Assembly (NCBI GenBank): GCA_026393275.1
Contig: JAPLAM010000076.1
Coordinates: 1-37,848, forward strand
Length of the DNA: 37,848 nucleotides
Source of the DNA: Arthrobacter sp.
Lineage (GTDB): Bacteria; Actinomycetota; Actinomycetes; Actinomycetales; Micrococcaceae
Reading direction: 5' to 3'
The translations under genes and the position numbers were made by a program. The notes below the pieces were generated by a model that ran no database searches, was not told where the DNA came from, and saw only the letters and a list, made by a program, of their open reading frames with translations. Position 1 is the stretch's first letter. Each line of letters opens with the position of its first letter. Positions 25,435-32,340 of the stretch are shown one piece after another.

Positions 25435-26063
25435 GTCGCGGCGGGGTATCCCGGGTGCTCCCGGTGGTGCCCTGAACTGGCCCCTGACCAGCGATTTCGC
25501 AACTGTTGATGTTTAAATCGTACCCGGGCCCTCCCTACAGTTCCCGTTCAAAGCGTGTCGTAAACGTGTCGTTTCCGTGTGATCGCTCTCCGGGAGCGAA
25601 ACCTGACCAGCACCAGCGGGAGGCGTGCGCCGCGGCCTGGGAACCCGGCGCCGGGGGCTGCCAACCGTATACGCCAGCTACGCGCTCTCGCTGGTGTGCA
25701 GCCATGACGTGGACCGGTAGCCCTTAGGCTAACAATGCCTGTAGCGGAACACATCACCGGAAGGCCGGCCTCCGATGATGTGTTCCAACCGCTTTCCGCG
25801 GACGACAGGGAAGAACCAGACGTTTTCACGGCCAAGACCATGCGGGGCTGAGATCTGGAACGCGGCCTGGTCACTACGTTCCCGCCCGACTTCCTGCTCA
25901 ACCGTGTCCCGGGGGCCGAGAGGATCAGGGGCCGCGCGCTTTTCACCCTTCGAGGTCGAGCGTCCGGCCCTCGTTACCGAGCCGGACAGCCTTGCCCTTC
26001 CCATTTTGGACATCGGTCCGGACTGAAGAAATCAGGCCCAGGTCACCTGACTTGGCTTCGCTA
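25435..26063. other. Island border region without a convincing gene
   Basis: About 630 bp between the tRNA fragment and the first IS. It holds the phased CGTGT repeats (25554-25580) and a 38-codon frame at 25735-25851 (starting MPVAEHITGRPASDD) that follows a TAGGCT box. An antisense 94-codon frame (25729-26013) covers the same bases, and neither frame is recognisable. It may be debris of an older insertion. Confidence 0.4.
25554..25580. repeat. Three CGTGT direct repeats with 11-bp period
   Basis: CGTGT occurs at 25554, 25565 and 25576, the first two extended to CGTGTCGT. The 11-bp spacing puts all three on one face of the helix, as in binding arrays for recombination directionality factors or integrase arms. 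They start 120 bp inside from the tRNA fragment. Confidence 0.45.
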
Positions 26064-26129
26064 GGGACTGCCCCCGGTTTTGTTGACTCCTTGACCTAGC
26101 GAGTGAGTGCTCGTGGAAGGATGTTGACC

Positions 26130-26411
26130 ATGCCCACGGCTTATGGGGCGGAGTTCCGCCGGGATGTTATTGATGTGGCCCGCAAGGGCGAAGCGCCGCT
26201 GGCGCAGATTGCGAAGGATTTCGGGCTTTCGGTCACGACGCTGAAACGGTGGATTGCCATCGCCGAGCGCAAGGAATCCGGAGCCAGCCCGGCAGCGGCC
26301 GAGTCGGCAGAGATGCGGGAGCTGAAGAAGCGGAACCGCCTGCTGGAGCAGGAGAACGAGATTCTGCGCCGGGCTGCTGCCTATCTGGCCAGGGACATCA
26401 ACCCAAAATGA
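26130..26411 (+). CDS. IS3-family transposase OrfA
   Basis: 93 residues from ATG 26130, chosen for the GGAAGG site 9 nt upstream. An N-terminal helix-turn-helix (YGAEFRRDVIDVARKGEAPL, then DFGLSVTTLKRWI) is followed by a leucine-zipper helix (KKRNRLLEQENEILRRAAAYL), the standard OrfA layout for end recognition and dimerisation. The stop overlaps the orfB start in an AAAATGA context, where a -1 frameshift on the A-run would give the OrfAB fusion. Confidence 0.9.
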   Translation: MPTAYGAEFRRDVIDVARKGEAPLAQIAKDFGLSVTTLKRWIAIAERKESGASPAAAESAEMRELKKRNRLLEQENEILRRAAAYLARDINPK

Positions 26412-27274
26412 TCTACCCGCTGGTCACGGATCTTGCCGCCGACGGTGTTCCCGTGGCGGTGACCTGCAGGGTATTGGGATTCAGCAAGCAAGGCTATTAC
26501 CGGTGGAGGGCCAGCCCGGTGACGGAACGCGATTGGATCGATGCGCACCTCGTCAACGCCGCCCTAAACATCCACGCCGACGATCCCACTTTCGGATACC
26601 GGTTCATCGCCGACGAACTCCCGGAGAAGGGCATCATGGCGGGCGAGAACAGGGTCCAGCGCTCGTGCCGGGACCACGGCATTTGGTCCGTGTTCTCCAA
26701 GAAGCGGGGTCTGAACCGGAAGCCAGGACCGCCGGTCCACGATGACCTGGTGGAGCGGGACTTCACCGCCAAGGCGCCAAACCAGCTCTGGCTGACCGAC
26801 ATCACGGAGCACCCCACTGCCGAGGGGAAGCTCTACCTGTGCGCGATCAAGGACGTCTATTCCGCCAGGATCGTCGGCTACTCGATGGACTCGCGGATGA
26901 AGTCCTCGCTTGCCGTCGCGGCATTGGAGAACGCCGTGCGGACACGCCGCCCGGCCGGGACGGTGGTGCATTCGGACCGGGGTTCCCAGTTCCGGTCCCG
27001 CCGCTTCGTCGAAACGCTCCGGCACCACGGACTGACCGGCTCGAGGGGCCGGGTCGGCGCGTGCGCGGACAACGCCGCGATGGAATCCTTCTTCTCGTTA
27101 CTGCAGAAGAACGTCTTGGACCGTCAGCGGTGGCTCACACGCCAGGAACTCCGGCTGGCCATCACGACCTGGATCGAGCGGACCTACCACCGCCGGCGAC
27201 GGCAAAGACGGCTGGGAAAACTCACGCCAATCGAATATGAAACAATCAACCGGACCGCGCTCACAGCGGTCTAA
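26408..27274 (+). CDS. IS3-family transposase OrfB (DDE integrase core)
   Basis: 288 residues from ATG 26408. The retroviral-integrase-like catalytic triad is intact: the first Asp in LWLTDITEH, the second in VVHSDRGSQF and the Glu in NAAMESFFSLLQK. The N-terminal part (VTCRVLGFSKQGYYRW, then the DDPTFGYRFIADEL region) is the usual HTH_21-like segment. It is expected to be made mainly as an OrfAB fusion by frameshifting. The element seems able to transpose. Confidence 0.92.
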   Translation: MIYPLVTDLAADGVPVAVTCRVLGFSKQGYYRWRASPVTERDWIDAHLVNAALNIHADDPTFGYRFIADELPEKGIMAGENRVQRSCRDHGIWSVFSKKRGLNRKPGPPVHDDLVERDFTAKAPNQLWLTDITEHPTAEGKLYLCAIKDVYSARIVGYSMDSRMKSSLAVAALENAVRTRRPAGTVVHSDRGSQFRSRRFVETLRHHGLTGSRGRVGACADNAAMESFFSLLQKNVLDRQRWLTRQELRLAITTWIERTYHRRRRQRRLGKLTPIEYETINRTALTAV

Positions 27275-27340
27275 GACCCCGAGTCAACAAAAGCCGGGGC
27301 AGTCCCGATGGCAGGAACAACTGCGAGGAGAGGATACACA

Positions 27341-27973
27341 GTGACAGAGGATGACACGGACGATTTCGACTACGCCACAGTAGTCATCGAGACCCTCCGA
27401 AAAGCCGGTGGGCCAATCAGTTATGACCAACTGTGGGACAGAGTCATGCGTCGCTCGGATGTCCCCGCCGATGACAAAGAATTATACTGGACGCCCCCAT
27501 TCAAGCCAGGGCCATACCCCAGGAACTTCGTCATGCTCAAGCTCACGGCTAGCCTGATGGCACACACCGATCAGCGAGGTAGGCGCCCTGACGCACCCCT
27601 CTGGACCACTGAGGAGGGCTATTGGCTCCCTGAGTGGGGCCCTCTCCCAATCATTGAACAGCAACGCCGTACGCAGCTCGAAGAACCGCCGACTCGACCG
27701 TCGCCCGCTCGTGAGTTGTCAGGTACTACCAAACAAACCGGTGGTGGTTGCTACGTTGCTACCTGCGTCTACGGCGATTACGACGCACCGCAGGTTCTGG
27801 TCTTGCGGCAGTGGCGAGATCAGGTTCTCTGCCAAAGTCACCTAGGACGGAGTTTCGTTCGCTTCTACTACGCTGTGAGCCCACGTCTCGTTCGCGCGAT
27901 AGGGAATCGCCGTTGGTTTAGCATCCCAACCCGTTTCGCCCTAGACCGGCTAGTCCGGAAGCTTGATTCATAG
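27341..27973 (+). CDS. CFI-box C-terminal domain protein
   Basis: 210 residues from GTG 27341, which has GAGGAGAGG 8 nt upstream. The ATG at 27308 abuts the IS end and lacks a ribosome site. The N-terminal part (10-100) looks like a winged-helix-type domain (VVIETLRKAGGPISYDQLWDRVM) followed by a WTPPFKPGPYPRN segment. Residues 110-134 are a proline-rich linker. The C-terminal 70 residues (GGCYVATCVYGDYDAPQVL, then LRQWRDQVL, SHLGRSFVRFYYAVSPRLV) are a CFI-box-CTERM module, a small cysteine-containing domain attached to many unrelated bacterial proteins. Function unknown. It is trapped between two related IS3 copies, and codon usage is less GC-biased than in the core genes. Confidence 0.6.
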   Translation: MTEDDTDDFDYATVVIETLRKAGGPISYDQLWDRVMRRSDVPADDKELYWTPPFKPGPYPRNFVMLKLTASLMAHTDQRGRRPDAPLWTTEEGYWLPEWGPLPIIEQQRRTQLEEPPTRPSPARELSGTTKQTGGGCYVATCVYGDYDAPQVLVLRQWRDQVLCQSHLGRSFVRFYYAVSPRLVRAIGNRRWFSIPTRFALDRLVRKLDS

Positions 27974-28261
27974 CGATACCTTCTCCCAAAGTTCGCTGGC
28001 GCACTCATCCACGGGCAGTTCGAGTTCACCGACGCTCACCCCGTGAGATGAACGATTCACGCCTCCCGCAGAACGCGGTTTCGATCACCAGATCCGCGAT
28101 CTGCCAGATGCGTGGCGCCTGACAAGGCGAGCCGACAAGGCGTGATGGTGACGTCAGCTACATGGGGAATGCACATTTGGGGAATGTGTGTGCACGGGAC
28201 TGCCCCCGCTTCGGTTGACTCCTGACTTGTGAGGATTTGTCCTCGCGGCAGGGATGTTCCT

Positions 28262-28546
28262 GTGCCCAAGCCCTATCCCGCTGAGTTCCGTCGCGGCGTT
28301 GTTGCCGTCGCCCGGAAACACGAGGCCCCGTTGGCCCAGATCGCCAAGGACTTCGGGATCTCGGAAGCGACCCTGCACAACTAGCTGAAGAAGGCAGACA
28401 TCGAGGACGGCGTCAGTCCCGGTGTCACCGAGAAGGAAGCGGTCGAACTGCGGGAGGCGAAGAAGCGCATCCGGCTGCTGGAGCAGGAGAACGAGATCCT
28501 GCGCCGGGCCGCGGCGTTCTTCGCCCGCGAGCTGCCCCCAAAATGA
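28262..28546 (+). pseudogene. Broken IS3 OrfA
   Basis: It starts at GTG 28262 (PKPYPAEFRRGVVAVARKH) and reads as OrfA. A TAG at 28382-28384 interrupts it after residue 40, at the place where the helix-turn-helix needs a tryptophan (LHN-stop-LKKAD; TGG to TAG). After the stop the leucine-zipper part is intact up to 28546. Confidence 0.88.
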
Positions 28547-29407
28547 TCTACCCGCTGGTCCTTGACCTTGCCGCCGACGGCATCTCCGTGGCGGTGACCT
28601 GCCGGGTGCTCGGGTTCTCCAAGCAGGCCTTCTATAAGTGGAAGGCCAACCCCGTCTCCGACCGGGACTGGTCCGATGCGCACCTGATCAATGCCGCCTT
28701 GGACATCCACGCGACGACCCGGCGTTCGGGTACCGGTTCATCGCCGACGAACTCCCTGAGAAGGGCATTATGGCCGGCGAGAACAGGGTCCAGAGATTGT
28801 GCAGAGATCACGGCATCTGGTCCGTGTTCTCCAAGAAGCGGGGCGTGAACCGGAAACCGGGGCCACCGGTCCACAACGATCTGGTGGAACGTGACTTCAC
28901 CGCTGAGGCGCCCAACGAGCTGTGGCTGACGGACATCACCGAGCACCCACTGCCGAGGGGAAGCTCTACCTTTGCGCGGTGAAGGACGTCTATTCCGGTC
29001 GGATCGTGGGCCACTCGATGGACTCGCGGATGAAATCCTCGCTGGCGGTGGCAGCGCTGGAGAAAGCGGTGCGCTCACGCCGTCCCGCGGGGACCGTGGT
29101 GCATTCGGACCGGGGATGCCAGTTCCGGTCCCGCCGCTTCGTCGAAACGCTCCGGCACCAGGGGCTCGCAGGGTCTATGGGCCGGGTGGGCGCGTGCGCG
29201 GACAACGCAGCGATGGAATCCTTCTTCTCGCTGCTCCAAAAGAACGTCTTGGACCGTCAGCGGTGGCTCACACGCCAGGAACTCCGGCTGGCCATCACGA
29301 CGTGGATCGAGCGGACATACCACCGCCGGCGACGGCAAAGACGGCTGGGAAAACTCACGTCCATCGAATATGAAACAATCAACCGGACCGCGCTCACAGC
29401 GGCCTAA
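28543..29407 (+). pseudogene. Broken IS3 OrfB with two frameshifts
   Basis: Compared with the intact copy, one base is lost near 28712 (after ALDIHA, before DDPAFGYRF) and another in a C-run at 28945-28948 (four C in the intact copy, three here, after TDITEHP). The three frames together give the full OrfB including all DDE residues (LTDITEH, HSDRGCQF, NAAMESFF). The rest shows mainly synonymous changes, so inactivation looks fairly recent. Confidence 0.9.
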
Positions 29408-29454
29408 GACCCCGAGTCAACCAAAGCCGGGGCAGTCCCCTACGCTGCCGCGAT

Positions 29455-29472
29455 AATTAGCCAATGCTAATT
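29455..29472. promoter_or_regulatory. Palindrome over the start codon of the zinc-ribbon gene
   Basis: Perfect 7-bp arms AATTAGC (29455-29461) and GCTAATT (29466-29472) around CAAT. The ATG at 29464 lies in the dyad and a GATAAT box (29452-29457) overlaps its left edge, 6 nt from the ATG. It could be an operator on a leaderless promoter, or chance. Confidence 0.4.
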
Positions 29473-30546
29473 GAACGACGGGTCGACTTCACTCACGGGT
29501 ACCGAATGCGGTGCGAGAACTGCGGTGCCGGCAACTGGCTGTCCGCGGATGAGTATGCCGGAAGTCCGGATGCCATGATGGTGTGCTCAGAGTGCAAGGA
29601 CGACTTCCAATTCGGGCGGCGGGTCATAGAACTGAGAGACCCCGACGACGCAGCGCTCGGGGACGGCATGCTGCCCCAGCTGGCTTGGTACCACACGACC
29701 ACCCATCCCGAATGGCCTCCAGCGTCCAAGCCCCTCTCCGACCAAGAGATACGTCACTATCGTGCAGGTTTGCCACCGGAGGAGTTCGAGAGGCGCCGCC
29801 AGGTCGACGAGAACCAGGCCCTCCACATCGGCACCTACGAGGCGGCCCTCGAATCGATGTTGCGGCGCATGACGGAACAGGGTGACCGGCAATCGGCCTT
29901 TTATCTGCACAGGGTACGCCTCGGCCATGGTCTACAGATCGAGCCCGGATACCGGGACGAGAACAAGGTGCCGGCAGCGAAAATCACCTCCACAACCCTG
30001 GCCGACGAGGGCGTAGACGTAATCCGCTATGTGAACGCCTACGAGTCAATGGGCAGCATTTCTCTGACCGTTGTTCGCGGAGCCATCGAGTCAACCCAAA
30101 TGATCGCTCTTCCCCTTCCGGGGCTCGTCACCAAACCCAGCAACCTCACCACTGAGCAAATACAGACCTTCAGGGCCGATGTCCGCTCCATCCGTTCCAA
30201 GCACGCTATCGGCGCCGCAGACTCCCTTAGGTCGCCGACCCCGCTAGACAGGTTGCGTCAGCGGGCTTGTGAGCGGCCCGGTGGACCGCCGCTTCTGGAA
30301 CCCAATGGGGCGTACAAGGTCCTGAGGGACATGGCGGATTTTGTGGCCGACCAATATCTGGACGGTGTATCGCCCGTTATCAGGGACGACTTCCTGCAGG
30401 CCCTGCATCGGCCGGAGCCTGCGGATGGTGACGAGGTGGATCTTGCCTGGCTCTCTAAGTTCATAGGCCTCGCCGCCCTCCTCACCCGCCCGGACGAGGT
30501 ACAGAAGCTTCTTTCCGCGCGACCTTGGCGAGCAGTTACCGCATAG
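29464..30546 (+). CDS. Zinc-ribbon protein with possible ADP-ribosyltransferase-like core
   Basis: 360 residues. An N-terminal zinc ribbon has C17-x2-C20 and C41-x2-C44. The central part carries LAWYHTTTHPEWPP, then ALHIGTYEAALESMLRRM and FYLHRVRLGHGLQI, and later DVIRYVNAYESMGSISLTVVRGAI. The H-x-T/G-T spacing followed by a hydrophobic strand resembles ART-fold families with H-x-GT...AA motifs, but I cannot confirm this. A helical C-terminal region (270-360) follows. No ribosome site precedes the ATG; an in-frame stop lies 4 bp upstream and the IS end is 24 bp away, so expression may be leaderless or the gene may have lost its original 5' end. An alternative start is ATG 29506. Family unknown. 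Confidence 0.55.
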   Translation: MLIERRVDFTHGYRMRCENCGAGNWLSADEYAGSPDAMMVCSECKDDFQFGRRVIELRDPDDAALGDGMLPQLAWYHTTTHPEWPPASKPLSDQEIRHYRAGLPPEEFERRRQVDENQALHIGTYEAALESMLRRMTEQGDRQSAFYLHRVRLGHGLQIEPGYRDENKVPAAKITSTTLADEGVDVIRYVNAYESMGSISLTVVRGAIESTQMIALPLPGLVTKPSNLTTEQIQTFRADVRSIRSKHAIGAADSLRSPTPLDRLRQRACERPGGPPLLEPNGAYKVLRDMADFVADQYLDGVSPVIRDDFLQALHRPEPADGDEVDLAWLSKFIGLAALLTRPDEVQKLLSARPWRAVTA

Positions 30547-30563
30547 GTCCTCACCCGCGGAGC

Positions 30564-30593
30564 GCAGGTTTCCGGACTAAGCAGGAAACCTGC
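30564..30593 (+). terminator. Hairpin terminator after the zinc-ribbon gene
   Basis: Perfect 10-bp stem GCAGGTTTCC (30564-30573) and GGAAACCTGC (30584-30593), 10-nt loop, 17 bp after the stop codon. No U-tract. The rest of the gap to 30927 shows no gene I can support. Confidence 0.6.
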
Positions 30594-30927
30594 CGCCTGA
30601 GCGTCGACGGGCAACGGCAGATGACCTTGCAGTGAACAAGATCTGCCAGGACCCCGGCTCAGGCCAAACTTGTGCCTGGCCCGGAAGGCACCACTGGGAC
30701 GGTCGCCTCCAGCGACGTAAAGTGATTTCCCATTGAGCCCTTAAGACTCCATTTTCAGTGGCGCTGACTTAAGCCGAAAAACGCGTTGCGTGTACAACTT
30801 CACCGTCAACCAGTCTTGCTTCAGGTTAGTGGATCTCCCATGGGGCATACTTTCAGTGCCAGCATCACCCGAAGCCTCACCGCCAGCGCGAGACCGGAGA
30901 CAGCTGGCCTTGCATGAGGAGCACGGA

Positions 30928-31701
30928 TTGGCAGAGCAAAGACAGGGCCGGAGGCCAGGGGGAAGGCCCACTGGCCAAGCATCTGCGGCGGTCGATATAT
31001 TCACGGAGAAAACGGTCGAGACTGCCCTAGTTTCCCAGGCCAGCCGCGCTGTTGGCCACGTAAAAAGACTGCGGCGAGCCGATCCGAACCTGTCTCGGGA
31101 TGACCTCCTCAAAGCACTTGAAGATAGGTTCTATCGGGCTACCAGGCGAAGTGGCCGGGCAGCCGGAGCGGCTGTGTCGTCAGGGACAGCGTCAGCGATC
31201 TCGGGGACGAGAAAAGATACGCTGGAGGCCGCCGTGTTCTATGTCTTAGCTGCCACCGAAGCGTACGAGATCCCGCTGTCAGAACTCGACTACCGGGAGG
31301 GAGTGGTGCGCGCTGTTCTCCTCGCTAAGAAAGCAGACTGGCTCGTCAACCTTCTGGCGTCCAAGACAGCCCCGCATTGGGCCGGGAAATTCGTGGCCTG
31401 GCTTCCGGAGCCAGCAACCAGGCGCATCGGCCGCATCAACGACGTCATGGGCCCCGAGTTCGTCACCGAGCAGGGCCAAGGCGGCATCGTGCTTGAGAAG
31501 GTTGTAGAACGCGAAGTTGGAAGCGCATTCGGCTGGCTTACCAACACCACCTTCGCCTGGCATGTCATCAGGGTTACCAAGGGAGCTCTTAACGACCTCG
31601 AGAATGACTTGGCCATCGATGGTGACATTGTGGGAGAAGACGACGGCGAGCCCGACGACATGGGCAGCGGAACGCCCGGACCTATTGGCCGCAGCGGCTA
31701 G
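30928..31701 (+). CDS. EcsC-like protein of unknown function
   Basis: 257 residues from TTG 30928, chosen because GAGGAG lies 6 nt upstream and the frame before it (from 30790) reads like non-coding sequence. The pattern NLSRDDLLKALEDRFYRATRRSGRAAG, then a glycine/alanine/serine stretch, TLEAAVFYVLAATEAYEIPL and YREGVVRAVLLAK resembles actinobacterial EcsC-related proteins. In those, a small-residue hydrophobic core is followed by an amphipathic helical bundle. The acidic tail (DGDIVGEDDGEPDDMG) is probably disordered. No clear operon partner exists: the zinc-ribbon gene ends with a terminator before it and a hairpin follows it. Confidence 0.45.
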   Translation: MAEQRQGRRPGGRPTGQASAAVDIFTEKTVETALVSQASRAVGHVKRLRRADPNLSRDDLLKALEDRFYRATRRSGRAAGAAVSSGTASAISGTRKDTLEAAVFYVLAATEAYEIPLSELDYREGVVRAVLLAKKADWLVNLLASKTAPHWAGKFVAWLPEPATRRIGRINDVMGPEFVTEQGQGGIVLEKVVEREVGSAFGWLTNTTFAWHVIRVTKGALNDLENDLAIDGDIVGEDDGEPDDMGSGTPGPIGRSG

Positions 31702-31729
31702 GCCTCAGCGGTGCCCGATGACCGTTTGA

Positions 31730-31755
31730 CCGTGCACTATGAGCACAGTGCACGG
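31730..31755 (+). terminator. Hairpin after the EcsC-like gene
   Basis: Perfect 9-bp stem CCGTGCACT (31730-31738) and AGTGCACGG (31747-31755) around ATGAGCAC, 28 bp after the stop codon. It could also be a protein-binding dyad. Confidence 0.5.
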
Positions 31756-32340
31756 CCCCACTGGCCAGAATCTCCCGGCGCCGGGTCTACGATGATTGGT
31801 TGCAGCCCTGGCCAGTGGTGAGTCACCAATCCCGTGTCCTGACGGAAGGGGATTCAAATCACCATGTACAGCCGCACCAGGAGGATGGACACTCGGGGTG
31901 TCCAGTCGTCGATTCGACCTCCTCGTACGCATGCTTTCCGTGACCTTGCGGTTGTGTCCGACCGCGGACTCATCGTCAGCACTCACATCACTTAGGCCAC
32001 AGCAGGATTTCTGGACGGACGGCACGCCACAAGCTGTAACTACTTAGACCGGTGCCGCGCCTTGGGAAGCCAGCCGTCTTGTCGTCAAGCCCGGACTCAG
32101 TTGGATGCCGGCCTTCAGGATCTCGTTTTGCCTCCAATCGACAGTCCGTTCACGCGTTTGATCGAGTCGAATTACGTCGGGTCGCGAAATCGCCGCTACC
32201 GACTCTCGTGGGAACCGGGCCAACATTCGCTTAGGATCTGCCACCTCGTTACGATCGTGTTATTGTCACGTGTCCGATCGTCGAAGCGAACGGACCGATT
32301 GCAGCCCGAGTCTGCAATCAGCGCTATTGGGGGGCATCAA
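31756..32340. other. Non-coding region upstream of the SIR2 gene
   Basis: 585 bp without a supported gene. The frame that continues into the SIR2 gene from 32062 reads as non-coding (no family similarity, no ribosome site). A TATTGT box at 32261-32266 with TG two bases upstream could be an extended -10 for the SIR2 gene, giving a leader of about 70 nt that contains the dyad at 32297-32319. Confidence 0.35.
32297..32319. promoter_or_regulatory. Dyad in the SIR2 gene leader
   Basis: Perfect 7-bp arms GATTGCA (32297-32303) and TGCAATC (32313-32319) around a 9-nt loop, ending 10 bp before the ribosome site. It is a candidate operator or a 5' UTR hairpin that limits expression. Confidence 0.4.

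Larger units (their letters stand above)
26064..27306 (+). mobile_element. IS3-family insertion sequence, intact copy
   Basis: 1243 bp bounded by 26-bp imperfect inverted repeats (26064-26089 and 27281-27306, both ending GGGACTGCCCC at the outer tip). It carries overlapping orfA and orfB of the IS3 type with an intact DDE motif. No direct target duplication is visible: the flanking triplets are CTA and GAT. A second, decayed copy lies at 28196-29439 in the same orientation. Confidence 0.9.
28196..29439 (+). mobile_element. IS3-family insertion sequence, decayed copy
   Basis: 1244 bp with inverted repeats at 28196-28221 and 29414-29439 (a few mismatches). It is closely related to the copy at 26064-27306, especially over the last 350 bp. 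orfA has a nonsense codon and orfB two single-base deletions, so it cannot make its own transposase. Flanking triplets (CAC and CTA) show no duplication. Confidence 0.9.

Noticed and set aside
25735..25851. 38-codon frame behind a TAGGCT box
   Set aside because: No ribosome site, only 4 nt between the box and the ATG, an overlapping antisense frame and no recognisable family.
28163..28186. Two TGGGGAATG direct repeats before the second IS
   Set aside because: Only two short copies 15 bp apart, with no link to a promoter or gene.
31796..31900. tRNA-like stretch containing ATTCAAATC
   Set aside because: The supposed T-stem does not pair and no cloverleaf can be built around it.
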